From: Sphingobacterium cellulitidis
GTDB lineage: Bacteria > Bacteroidota > Bacteroidia > Sphingobacteriales > Sphingobacteriaceae
Assembly: GCA_002245855.1 (NCBI GenBank)
Contig: NOUX01000006.1
Span: forward strand, 186,001-250,000
Direction of reading: 5' to 3'
Length of the DNA: 64,000 bases
Shown: one piece after another, positions 54,416 through 62,821 of the stretch
Layout: every line of letters starts with the position of its first letter
How positions within the stretch are numbered: position 1 is the stretch's first letter
Translations under genes and position numbers: made by a program
The notes under the pieces: generated by a model
Databases searched by the model: none
What the model saw: only the letters and a program-made list of their open reading frames with translations
Told to the model about the DNA's origin: nothing

Positions 54416-55504
54416 ATGATACAGAAACATAACTTTCTTAAAAAAGACAAGTTTTTATTGGGGACATTCTCCACGAATTGTGGTGGAGGAATGACTGTTT
54501 CGAAGCTTCCTGATCGCTGGAGGGCGAACTGGGAGAACAATTTAAAATTGGGATTAATGCTTGATGAGGCAGGTATTGATTTTATGCTTCCTATTGCAAG
54601 ATGGGTTGGCTATGCTGGTGAAACGGATTTTCACGGCGAGGTAATGGAGACCGTTACTTGGGCAACTGCATTATTGGCAAGAACGAAGCAGATCACTGTT
54701 TTCGCAACTATTCATACAGTAGCCAACCACCCGGTAGTTGTTGCTAAACAAATAGCTACTATAGCACAGATTAGTTCAGACCGTGTTGGTTTGAATATTG
54801 TTGCTGGTTGGAATAAACCTGAGTACGATGCCTTAGGGATTCCCTTGCCAAAGGATCATGAAACCCGTTATGGCTATGCTCAAGAGTGGTTTAATTTTAT
54901 TAAAAGATTATGGACAGAGGAAGATCCGTTCAATTTTGACGGAAAATATTTCCATACGACCAGAAGTTATGGCAATCCGAGACCTTCAAGCATGCCTCCA
55001 ATTTTTAATGCGGCAGGTTCGGGTCAAGGTCGTGAATTTGCCATAGCAAATGCAGATTTTCTATTTACTCCAGCTATTGATTTAGAGCGCTCAAAAGCAG
55101 AAATTGCAGAATTAAAACAGAAAGGTGTTGATGCGCAAAGAGATGTGAATGTTCTGACCTTTTCACATGTAATCTGTCGCCCAACGGAGGAGGAAGCTTT
55201 AGCGGAGCGTCAGCGGATTTTGGATAATGCAGATTGGGCTGCAACCGATAATCTGATCAATTTACAGTTTGCACATGCGCATAGTTTTCCGCATGATTTA
55301 TTAAACAGTATCCGTGAAGGTATGGCCTTGGGACATGGAGGTTTTCCATTAATTGGTACACCTCAACAAGTTGCAGATGGTCTCATCGCATTACATGAAG
55401 CGGGATTTAAAGGTACTACATTATCATTCTTCGATTATGCGGAGGAGTTCCCGTATTTTAGGGATAATGTTTTACCCATCCTAGTAGAGAGAGGAATTCG
55501 TTAA
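54416..55504 (+). CDS. LLM-class flavin-dependent monooxygenase (RutA/SsuD-like)
   Basis: 362 aa luciferase-like TIM barrel. GLMLDEAGIDFMLPIARW, ITVFATIHTVANHPVVVAKQIATI, DRVGLNIVAGWNKPEYDALG, RYGYAQEWFNFIKRLW, then NAAGSGQGREFAI are diagnostic of bacterial luciferase-like monooxygenases of the SsuD/RutA type. It needs reduced FMN from a separate reductase, presumably the one in this operon. RutA-like members cleave heterocycles oxidatively, so an indoxyl or oxindole intermediate is a reasonable guess, but the substrate cannot be read from the sequence. Confidence 0.87.
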   Translation: MIQKHNFLKKDKFLLGTFSTNCGGGMTVSKLPDRWRANWENNLKLGLMLDEAGIDFMLPIARWVGYAGETDFHGEVMETVTWATALLARTKQITVFATIHTVANHPVVVAKQIATIAQISSDRVGLNIVAGWNKPEYDALGIPLPKDHETRYGYAQEWFNFIKRLWTEEDPFNFDGKYFHTTRSYGNPRPSSMPPIFNAAGSGQGREFAIANADFLFTPAIDLERSKAEIAELKQKGVDAQRDVNVLTFSHVICRPTEEEALAERQRILDNADWAATDNLINLQFAHAHSFPHDLLNSIREGMALGHGGFPLIGTPQQVADGLIALHEAGFKGTTLSFFDYAEEFPYFRDNVLPILVERGIR

Positions 55505-55519
55505 CCAAAATATAAACTT

Positions 55520-56287
55520 ATGCAATCATTACAAGATATTATTAGCTCGGGTTCCACCCGGTTTGTGGATATGACCCATACATTGAATGAATCATTTCCA
55601 GGATTGCCATTGCCTGCAGAGTTTGGGCAGGTTGCCACCTTCAAGAAAACAGAAATATCTCGATATAATGAACTTGGTCCAGGATGGTATTGGAATAATA
55701 TTTCTTTAGGAGAGCATTTTGGGACCCACTTTGATGCACCTGTGCATTGGGTTACGGGCAAAGATTATAAAAATAATACCGTAGATACTATCCCAACGGA
55801 ACATTTTATGGCAGCCGCTCAGGTTATTGATGCTTCAAAGGAAGTAGCCGCTAATCCAGATTTTGTGCTGACTCCGGAATTTATTCAAGAGTGGGAAGCA
55901 AAACATGGAGAATTGCGGGCAAAGGAATGGGTTTTGTTTCGTACCGATTGGCACAAAAGAGCTATAGGTCCAGAGTTTTTAAACCAAGGAGAAGATGGGT
56001 TGAATCATACTCCTGGTCCAAGTAAAGAGGCTGTGGAATATCTTATCAGTAAGGATGTATTAGGTTTTGGAGTAGAAACATTAAATACGGATGCAGGGAT
56101 GTCTTTTGTGTGGGATTTTCCATTGCCATGTCATACTTTGATGCATGGAGCTGGGAAATATGGGTTACAATGCCTACGCAATTTAGATCAATTGCCTGCT
56201 CGAGGTGCAGTCGTAGTAGCAGCACCATTGAAAATAGAAGACGGCTCGGGCAGTCCACTGCGCGTATTTGCTATAGTTGAGGGGTAA
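55520..56287 (+). CDS. cyclase-family metal hydrolase, isatin-hydrolase/kynurenine-formamidase-like
   Basis: 255 aa. The metal motif HxGTHxDxPxH is complete at residues 66-76 (HFGTHFDAPVH), followed by W77. WVLFRTDWHKR, GFGVETLNTDAG and FPLPCHTLMHGAGKYG are the other conserved blocks of the PF04199 cyclase family. Members include kynurenine formamidase and isatin hydrolase, which opens isatin to isatinate (2-aminophenylglyoxylate). In an operon with an indole-type monooxygenase and an aromatic 2-oxoacid oxidoreductase, isatin hydrolysis is the best fit. No kynurenine-pathway genes are present to support the formamidase alternative. Confidence 0.84.
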   Translation: MQSLQDIISSGSTRFVDMTHTLNESFPGLPLPAEFGQVATFKKTEISRYNELGPGWYWNNISLGEHFGTHFDAPVHWVTGKDYKNNTVDTIPTEHFMAAAQVIDASKEVAANPDFVLTPEFIQEWEAKHGELRAKEWVLFRTDWHKRAIGPEFLNQGEDGLNHTPGPSKEAVEYLISKDVLGFGVETLNTDAGMSFVWDFPLPCHTLMHGAGKYGLQCLRNLDQLPARGAVVVAAPLKIEDGSGSPLRVFAIVEG

Positions 56288-56322
56288 AATATACCTCTAC
56301 AATCAAATTAATAAAGAAGATT

Positions 56323-58482
56323 ATGGCTGAAAAATCATTTAAGAAAGAAGTCGAAACTCTTCGCAAGGGAGCAGGTGAGGTATTCCATGGAGAAGGAATA
56401 CTGGCCGTAACTAAAGCTCTGTTGCAGTGTGGAGTAGGATATGTGGGTGGATATCAGGGTTCGCCAATTTCACATTTGATGGATGTGTTTGCAGATGCTG
56501 AACCTCTTTTAGAAGAACTTGGGGTCTATTTTGAAAATTCAGCTTCCGAAGCTGCAGCAGCAGCGATGCTTTCTGCATCGGTTTATTACCCTGTTAGGGG
56601 TGCTGTCACATGGAAATCAACTGTAGGAACGAATGTCGCTTCAGATGCACTTTCCAATTTAGCTTCAGGAGGTGTTACAGGTGGGACATTGGTGATTGTT
56701 GGTGAAGACTATGGTGAAGGATCATCCATTATGCAAGAGAGAACACATGCATTTGCAATGAAATCTCAAATCTGGATGCTTGATCCCAGACCGAATTTAG
56801 AAAGTATTGTCAGATCGGTAGAATTAGGATTTGAACTTTCTGAGGCAAGTAATACTCCTGTGATATTACAATTAAGAGTTCGAAGTTGTCATTTACATGG
56901 ACAATTTATTGCCAAGGATAATCAAAAGCCCAAGGTAAAGATTAGTGATTGTTTAAATGAACCTAAGAGAGACCTAAGTAGAATTGTTTTACCACCAGCT
57001 ACTTTCCTTCATGAAAAAGAAAAAGTGGAGTCTCGTCTGCCGAAGGCAATCCAATTTATTAAAGATCATAAAATAAATGAATTCCTCTCAGGAGAAAGGG
57101 AGGATATAGGCTTTATTGTTCAGGGAGGCTTGTTCAATAACCTAAATCGCTCTTTGGTAGCATTGGGTTTGTCAGATAATTTAGGGAATGTGAAAGTTCC
57201 TATTTATGTTATGAATGTGGCATATCCGGTTATTCCTGATGAGGTTCTAGAATTTTGTAAAGGTAAAAAATCGGTATTGATGATTGAGGAGGCTCAACCA
57301 AACTATGTCGAACAAAATATTGGCTATCTACTCCATAAAAATGGAATTGACTGTAAGCTTTATGGTAAGAATGTTTTGCCAGAGGTTGGAGATTATACAA
57401 TTGGGGTTGTCAAAGAAGGATTAGTAAAATTCTTTGAAGCCATTGGAGAGAATTTAAGTTCGGAACAGAAAGAGATATTCACCAAGAAAATTACGGAAGA
57501 AGACAATAAACAGTTGTTGGAGCAGGTTCCTGTAAGGCCGGCAGGATTTTGTACAGGCTGTCCTGAGCGCCCGATATTTGCGGCTTTAAAAATAGTACAA
57601 GAAAAACTTGGACAGCATCATGTTGCTGGCGACATTGGTTGTCATCTATTTTCCATTTTACCACCATTTAATATTGGTGCTACTACAATGGGATATGGGT
57701 TAGGTGCTTCCTCCGCAGCAGCATTCAATTTGTTCAATACCCCCACTCAAGAAGGACAAAAGCGGCCAATCGCCATTATGGGTGATGGCGGTTTTTGGCA
57801 TAATGGATTGACCTCAGGAATTGGGAATGCTGTTTATAATAAGTTTGATGGATTGATTATCATCATTGATAATTATTATGCGGCAGCTACCGGTGGTCAG
57901 GATATTCCATCTTCACGAGCATTTAATTTCCTTAGAACCACAAACAATCCCATTGAAAATGCTGTAAAAGGGGTCGGAGTAAAGTATGTAAAGATTGTAG
58001 ATCGGACTTATGATGTGGAGAGGATGGTCAAAGAACTGACCAAGGCACTTACAACCAAAGAAAAGGGTCCCAAGGTTATTATTGCTCAATCTGAATGTAG
58101 TTTAAATAAGGAGCGACGTAAGAAACGAATATTTAAGAAACGAGTAGAAGAAGGTAAGCGAGTTGAGAGTGAGAAATTTGGAGTGGATGCAAAAGTTTGT
58201 ACAGGGGATCATGCCTGCATGCGTTTGTCTGGTTGTCCGTCTTTGACTCTAAAATATACGGATAATCCATTGCGTGAAGATCCAGTTGCACATATCGAGC
58301 AGTCTTGTGTTGCTTGTGGGAATTGTGGTGAAGTGGCGGAAGCTGTGGCTTTATGTCCGGCGTTTTATAGCGCAAAGGTGATTCGCAATGCTGGTTTTAT
58401 GGAGAAATTAGTTTATAAATTTCAGTATAGCATTATTAATTTTTTACAGAAGCGTAGGGCGTCAAAACAAATTACAGTATGA
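56323..58482 (+). CDS. indolepyruvate:ferredoxin oxidoreductase-like alpha subunit (IorA type)
   Basis: 719 aa. The N-terminal pyrimidine-binding half has GGYQGSPISHLMDVF and VTWKSTVGTNVASDALSNLA. The TPP-binding half has GDIGCHLFSILPPF, MGYGLGASSAAAF and IMGDGGFWHNG. A C-terminal iron-sulfur domain carries CTGDHACMRLSGC and CVACGNCGEVAEAVALC. This is the IorA layout: oxidative decarboxylation of an aromatic 2-oxoacid to acyl-CoA with electrons passing to ferredoxin. The family name need not be the substrate. Isatinate is also an aryl 2-oxoacid, made by the cyclase one gene upstream, and its product would be anthraniloyl-CoA. The stop overlaps the beta-subunit start (ATGA). Confidence 0.9.
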   Translation: MAEKSFKKEVETLRKGAGEVFHGEGILAVTKALLQCGVGYVGGYQGSPISHLMDVFADAEPLLEELGVYFENSASEAAAAAMLSASVYYPVRGAVTWKSTVGTNVASDALSNLASGGVTGGTLVIVGEDYGEGSSIMQERTHAFAMKSQIWMLDPRPNLESIVRSVELGFELSEASNTPVILQLRVRSCHLHGQFIAKDNQKPKVKISDCLNEPKRDLSRIVLPPATFLHEKEKVESRLPKAIQFIKDHKINEFLSGEREDIGFIVQGGLFNNLNRSLVALGLSDNLGNVKVPIYVMNVAYPVIPDEVLEFCKGKKSVLMIEEAQPNYVEQNIGYLLHKNGIDCKLYGKNVLPEVGDYTIGVVKEGLVKFFEAIGENLSSEQKEIFTKKITEEDNKQLLEQVPVRPAGFCTGCPERPIFAALKIVQEKLGQHHVAGDIGCHLFSILPPFNIGATTMGYGLGASSAAAFNLFNTPTQEGQKRPIAIMGDGGFWHNGLTSGIGNAVYNKFDGLIIIIDNYYAAATGGQDIPSSRAFNFLRTTNNPIENAVKGVGVKYVKIVDRTYDVERMVKELTKALTTKEKGPKVIIAQSECSLNKERRKKRIFKKRVEEGKRVESEKFGVDAKVCTGDHACMRLSGCPSLTLKYTDNPLREDPVAHIEQSCVACGNCGEVAEAVALCPAFYSAKVIRNAGFMEKLVYKFQYSIINFLQKRRASKQITV

Positions 58483-60071
58483 TGGAAGAAGGTAAAAACA
58501 TAATAGAACCTATTAAAGTTGCAATAATTGCTGTTGGAGGAGATGGCGGAGGAGTATTGACGCAGTGGATTGTTCAGTTAGCTTCAAAAAATGGATATTG
58601 GGCGCAATCCACAACTATTGCAGGAGTGGCCCAACGTACTGGATCTACTGTGTATTATTTGGAATTATTTCCTGAAGCTGCAATTCCAATGCAGGATGGT
58701 AAAAAAGTTTCACCAGTCCTTGCTCAAATGCCAGCACCGGAGGATGTGGATGTTGTCATGGCAACTGAATTAATTGAAGCCGGACGGGCCATCCAACGAG
58801 GATTCGTCAGTAAGAAAACAACATTAATCTTTTCTACGCATCGGAATCTTGCCATACAGGAAAAAGAAAAACCTGGGGATGGTATCCTTGATGGTACCTC
58901 CATTTTTGAACTCTCTAGAAAATATGCTAAATCCAGTGTTTATGCGAACTTAAAGGAGTTAGCAGATAATAATAAAAGTGTTATCTCAGCAACATTGTTT
59001 GGAGCTTTAGCTGCGTCAAATTCTCTGCCCTTTAGTGTGGAGCAATTTGAAAATACCATCAAAGACGGTGGGGTCGCAGTTTCAACCAGCTTGGCAGCAT
59101 TTAAGGCAGCATTCGGCTTAGTAGGTTTAGGCTTATCTGCTAAGGAAGCCACTCCATTTGTGCCTGAATTAAAACCAGCGGTTTTTGATCAGATGCCAGA
59201 GACGACAAGCTCAAAGAAATTAAATGAAGTTTTATCAGAAATCAGAACCACATTGCCTGAAAATTCTCATTCCATTGTTTTTGCTGGGGTAAAACATCTA
59301 ATAGAATGGGGTGATGTGGCATGGGCTAAAGAATACGTTGGAAGGTTAAAGAAGTTTGCTGACCTTGAAAAGAAGCATCCAGAAAAGAATAATCAGTTGC
59401 TACAGTCTGTGGCAAGGTATTTATCACTTGCAATGGCCTATGATGATTTGGTAAATGTTGCAGATGTCAAGACTAGAGCAGAACGTTGGGAGACGGTATT
59501 TGGTCAAGTTGGAGCTAAAAAGGGTGAAATCGTAAAAACTACAGATTATTTCCATCCTCGTTTCGAAGAAGTTTTTGGGTTTATGCCTGTAAAACTTGGT
59601 AAGAAAATGGAAAATAGTGAGTCGGCACAACGATTTTTTACAAAATATTTGGATAAAGATCGTCGAATGAATACACATAATGTTTTTTGGTTTACCATGT
59701 TATATACATTGGGAGGTATGAAAAAATACCGTAAAAAAACTTTAAGACATTTTGAAGAAATGCAAAATATAGAGGGTTGGTTTAACAGGTTATTTGAAGT
59801 TGTAGAGGTGAACTATGATCTGGCAGTTCAATTAGCAAGAACCTATCGATTGAAAAAAGGTTATGGTGATACTTATGCTCGTGGGCATTCAAAATTCAAG
59901 ATGTTGAATGAGTTGGCGGTCAAACATAAAGGGGTGTCTGGAATTGAAAGTCAATTGGCGCAATTGATCGAGTATGGTTTGAAAAACCATGAGGCAGAAC
60001 AGTTGCAAGGTCAAATCGCATTGGTAGAAGCAGAATTAGAAAGTAGATCAGAAAGTTCAATGAATCATTAA
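58479..60071 (+). CDS. indolepyruvate:ferredoxin oxidoreductase-like beta subunit (IorB type, long form)
   Basis: 530 aa. Residues about 10-215 form the gamma-type 2-oxoacid oxidoreductase domain: VAIIAVGGDGGGVLTQWIVQ, AQSTTIAGVAQRTGSTVYYLEL, DVDVVMATELIEAGRAIQRGF. The remaining about 300 residues are helical and charged, as in the long beta subunits common in aerobic Proteobacteria; archaeal IorB proteins are only about 200 aa. The 4-bp ATGA overlap with the alpha gene implies coupled translation and a 1:1 complex. An oxygen-sensitive-type enzyme in an operon full of O2-dependent oxygenases is notable. Confidence 0.88.
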   Translation: MMEEGKNIIEPIKVAIIAVGGDGGGVLTQWIVQLASKNGYWAQSTTIAGVAQRTGSTVYYLELFPEAAIPMQDGKKVSPVLAQMPAPEDVDVVMATELIEAGRAIQRGFVSKKTTLIFSTHRNLAIQEKEKPGDGILDGTSIFELSRKYAKSSVYANLKELADNNKSVISATLFGALAASNSLPFSVEQFENTIKDGGVAVSTSLAAFKAAFGLVGLGLSAKEATPFVPELKPAVFDQMPETTSSKKLNEVLSEIRTTLPENSHSIVFAGVKHLIEWGDVAWAKEYVGRLKKFADLEKKHPEKNNQLLQSVARYLSLAMAYDDLVNVADVKTRAERWETVFGQVGAKKGEIVKTTDYFHPRFEEVFGFMPVKLGKKMENSESAQRFFTKYLDKDRRMNTHNVFWFTMLYTLGGMKKYRKKTLRHFEEMQNIEGWFNRLFEVVEVNYDLAVQLARTYRLKKGYGDTYARGHSKFKMLNELAVKHKGVSGIESQLAQLIEYGLKNHEAEQLQGQIALVEAELESRSESSMNH

Positions 60072-60086
60072 AATAGAAAAAATTAT

Positions 60087-61658
60087 ATGAGTCAGGACGT
60101 AATAGTAATAGGTAGTGGAATAAACAGCTTGGTATGTGCTGCTTTATTGGCGAAAAGAGGAAAGAGAGTCACTGTATTTGAGAGGTCATCCAAGTTAGGG
60201 GGATGTATTCAAAGTGAAAGAGTGGAAGGCTGTGTGATTGATACGTTCTCAACTGCATATCCTTTATTCGTTACTTCTGCGGCCTATCCTATTTTAAAAG
60301 AGGATTTGGAAAATGAAGGTGTATTTTTTGTTTCAAATGATGTCCCTACAGGGGCATTGACCTCTGATTTAGAATGGTCAATATTAGGAACGGATAGAAA
60401 AAAGAATATTGAATCCTTTAACAAATTAAGTCCTGGCGATGGAGATCGATTTAATGAACAGATGGATTGGGTGAATCAGCATGCTGAGATTTTATTCACG
60501 TTTTTAGGTGGTGAAATCATGACCCTAAAAATGGGGAAATTCTTGGCAAAGTACCTTTGGAAACAAGGGATTTCGAAATCGTCTGAAAATGCACAGGAGT
60601 TTTTAAAAAGTGTGCGTGACGATTTACCAGATTATTTCTCGTCAAAAGCACTCTTAGCGAATCTCGCTCCATGGATTCTACACTCTGGTTTGTCGCCAGA
60701 GAGTCCTCTTTCTTCGACCATGGCTAAGGTTACGGCAATGAGTATTGAGATGGTTGGATTGCCACTGGTGAAAGGTGGTAGTTATAAAATTGTAGATGCT
60801 TTTAAAAAGATAATTGAAAATAACGGTGGTGGTTGTTACACCGATTGTCATGTAGAGCGAATTCTTTGTGATCATAAAGGGAATGTAGAAGGGGTGGAGT
60901 TAGCAAATAAGGAACAATATATGGCCCAACATGTTGTGGCAAATGTAACCCCGACACAGCTATATGGTAGCTTGTTGAAAGATCAGTCTCAGATTGCTCA
61001 AAAAGTGGTAAAACAAGCCAAACAATACAAGTATGGAAAAGGAAATATGCAAATTCATCTGATATTGAAAGAAAAGCCAATTTGGGTTCAAGAGGCCTTA
61101 CAAGATGTGACCTATGTGCACCTGACGGATGGAATTAATGATGTTTCAAAAGCAGTTAATGAAGCAGTTAGACAGCAGCTTCCATCAAAAGGAACAATCT
61201 GTATAGCACAGCCTACAGCTGTAGATCCCTCGCGGGCAAGCGATGGAAAACATGTTTTATGGATTCAATTGCCTGAATGTCCAAATTATCCTGAATCTGA
61301 TGCTGGTGGAGAATTGGATGGACTTTGTCAGGGTGTATGGAGTACGGAATTATCTGAAGCCTATGCTGATCGAATCATTGATCGAATATCTACCTATATC
61401 CCGAATTTAAAAGATGCAATAATTTATAAAAGAATCATGTCTCCTAAGGAGCTTTCGGAAACTAATGTCAATTTAGTACATGGAGATCCATATTCAGGTC
61501 AATGTAATCTAGATCAATACCTGCTATGGCGACCTATGTCATCTGTAAAGAATCATGAAACACCTATAAAAAATTTATTTCATATCGGAGCTTCGACTCA
61601 TCCTGGCCCCGGGCTAAGTGGCGGTTCTGGATTTTTAGTTTCTCAAAAAATAAAATAA
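60087..61658 (+). CDS. FAD-dependent oxidoreductase, phytoene-desaturase-like
   Basis: 523 aa. VIVIGSGINSLVCAALLAKRG followed by VFERSSKLGGC is the dinucleotide-binding N terminus of the amine oxidase/phytoene dehydrogenase-like superfamily, and HIGASTHPGPGLSGGSGFLV near the C terminus is the second FAD contact of that group. It is not a carotenoid enzyme by context, since no isoprenoid gene is nearby. It starts 15 bp after iorB, so a dehydrogenation or dearomatised-ring oxidation step in the same pathway is inferred. For example, it could rearomatise a product of the fused monooxygenase/reductase. Confidence 0.83.
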   Translation: MSQDVIVIGSGINSLVCAALLAKRGKRVTVFERSSKLGGCIQSERVEGCVIDTFSTAYPLFVTSAAYPILKEDLENEGVFFVSNDVPTGALTSDLEWSILGTDRKKNIESFNKLSPGDGDRFNEQMDWVNQHAEILFTFLGGEIMTLKMGKFLAKYLWKQGISKSSENAQEFLKSVRDDLPDYFSSKALLANLAPWILHSGLSPESPLSSTMAKVTAMSIEMVGLPLVKGGSYKIVDAFKKIIENNGGGCYTDCHVERILCDHKGNVEGVELANKEQYMAQHVVANVTPTQLYGSLLKDQSQIAQKVVKQAKQYKYGKGNMQIHLILKEKPIWVQEALQDVTYVHLTDGINDVSKAVNEAVRQQLPSKGTICIAQPTAVDPSRASDGKHVLWIQLPECPNYPESDAGGELDGLCQGVWSTELSEAYADRIIDRISTYIPNLKDAIIYKRIMSPKELSETNVNLVHGDPYSGQCNLDQYLLWRPMSSVKNHETPIKNLFHIGASTHPGPGLSGGSGFLVSQKIK

Positions 61659-61673
61659 TTATCAAACGTGAGT

Positions 61674-62090
61674 ATGGGACAAGTATTTACTAAGACGCAA
61701 AAAGTAAAATTTCAGCATTGTGATGCTGCTGGTATTGTTTTTTATCCAAGATTTATGGAGATGTTGAATGAATTAGTGGAGGATTGGTTTGAGGAAGAAT
61801 TAGGATTTCCATTTAAGGAATTACATCATGGCGAAGGGATACCGACAGCGGATTTAAAAGTAGCCTTTGTCTCTCCGGCTAGACTAGGGGATGTTTTTGT
61901 CAAAAGTTTAACAGTTTCCAAACTAGGTAATTCTTCATTAACCTATAATTTTAAATTCGCGTTTGAAGATCGGATAGTGTTGCAAGGCGAATGCACACTT
62001 GTACATGTTGGTCTATCTCAAGATCAATTAAAATCTCAACCTTGGTCGAACAGTGTAAGAGAAAATATTCAAAGATTTATTCAAGAATAA
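61674..62090 (+). CDS. 4-hydroxybenzoyl-CoA thioesterase-family hotdog thioesterase
   Basis: 138 aa from ATG 61674; GTG 61668 is an alternative two codons earlier. VKFQHCDAAGIVFYPRFMEMLNELVEDWF is the 4HBT signature, with Asp in HCDAAG as the catalytic acid. Hotdog thioesterases of this type release aromatic acids from CoA. It is the last gene of the rightward operon and would free the hydroxylated aryl acid for the ring-cleavage dioxygenase of the divergent operon. Confidence 0.9.
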   Translation: MGQVFTKTQKVKFQHCDAAGIVFYPRFMEMLNELVEDWFEEELGFPFKELHHGEGIPTADLKVAFVSPARLGDVFVKSLTVSKLGNSSLTYNFKFAFEDRIVLQGECTLVHVGLSQDQLKSQPWSNSVRENIQRFIQE

Positions 62091-62304
62091 AAAAAACTGA
62101 ATGTTGAGAATGCTCATTTCCTAGTTTCTTTATGGGAATTGGGGTTAAGTTTATTCGATATTTTCCAATAATTAAAATTTATCCATTAGATAATATCAAT
62201 ATATGTATACTGATACTCAATGACTATTGCTTAATAAACAAAAACTTTACTTTTAAGGAATGTTTTTTTAATAGTAAAATGCTTACTTGTGGAAAAAGTA
62301 AAAT

Positions 62305-62598
62305 ATGTCTTTAGTTTATTTCGTCTACATCCTAACAAACGCGAATAGAACGATTCTCTATTCTGACGTTACTAACAACCTGAAGAGCAGGCTTCTCTTT
62401 CATCAGTCGATGACTTTATCTCAAAATGCTTACACCAAGAAATATAAGGTATTTTACCTTATATATTTTGAAGCTTTTGCAGAAGTGGTGGATGCTATTA
62501 AGCGAGAAAAGGAAATTGATAGCATGTCGAGAAAAATGAAAGAAGAATTAATAAATTCTAAGAACAAGAATTGGGAATTTCTAAATGATAAGATTTAA
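62305..62598 (+). CDS. degenerate GIY-YIG nuclease-domain protein
   Basis: 97 aa, the usual length of stand-alone GIY-YIG proteins of Bacteroidota. YFVYILTNANRTILYSDVTNNLKSRLLFH aligns with the family, and AIKREKEI carries the conserved Glu. The second half of the name-giving motif, normally YxGVTN, reads YSDVTN, so the glycine is lost and catalysis may be impaired. Homologues are small proteins of unclear biological role, often in many copies per genome. A 214-bp region without recognisable genes separates it from the catabolic operon. Confidence 0.78.
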   Translation: MSLVYFVYILTNANRTILYSDVTNNLKSRLLFHQSMTLSQNAYTKKYKVFYLIYFEAFAEVVDAIKREKEIDSMSRKMKEELINSKNKNWEFLNDKI

Positions 62599-62704
62599 TC
62601 TATGGAATCTCTCTTTTCATTAATTAAGGTTATGTTTTAACATTAATTTTTAATAATTGAATTTAGTAAGGTCTGCTCTCGAAAGGTAGAAAGTTAGTAA
62701 AATG

Positions 62705-62732
62705 AAAAAGCAACTCAATTGAGTTGCTTTTT
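62705..62732. terminator. intrinsic terminator of the tRNA-Val pair
   Basis: A 28-bp perfect palindrome (14-bp arms, centre 62718/62719; core GCAACTCAATTGAGTTGC) with A and T tracts lies just beyond the 3' end of the second tRNA on the minus strand. Confidence 0.85.
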
Positions 62733-62737
62733 TTTGT

Positions 62738-62815
62738 TGGTGGAGGCTACTGGATTCGAACCAGTGACCCTCTGCTTGTAAGGCAGATGCTCTGAACCAG
62801 CTGAGCTAAGCCTCC
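62738..62815 (-). tRNA. tRNA-Val (anticodon TAC)
   Basis: Read on the minus strand, 78 nt including an encoded CCA. The acceptor stem is GGAGGCT with AGCCTCC, the D arm holds AGCTCAGCTGGT, the anticodon loop is CTTACAA (anticodon TAC, reads GTA and related valine codons), and the T loop is GGTTCGAATCC. It is the distal member of a tandem pair. Confidence 0.94.
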
Positions 62816-62821
62816 TTTTGT

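Noticed and set aside
56323..60071. Taking indolepyruvate as the substrate of IorAB from the family name
   Set aside because: No tryptophan aminotransferase is nearby, and indoleacetyl-CoA would not feed the aryl-CoA monooxygenase. Indole-3-acetate chemistry cannot be excluded but fits less well.
44535..62090. A plain salicylate-to-gentisate pathway
   Set aside because: Possible for the fused hydroxylase, thioesterase and dioxygenase, but no salicylyl-CoA ligase is present and it leaves the indole-type monooxygenase, cyclase and IorAB unexplained. Kept as the main alternative rather than the favoured reading.
62132..62314. 60-aa plus-strand frame before the GIY-YIG gene
   Set aside because: A/T-rich composition (Ile, Asn, Lys, Phe) with no family resemblance; overlaps the start of the better-supported GIY-YIG frame.
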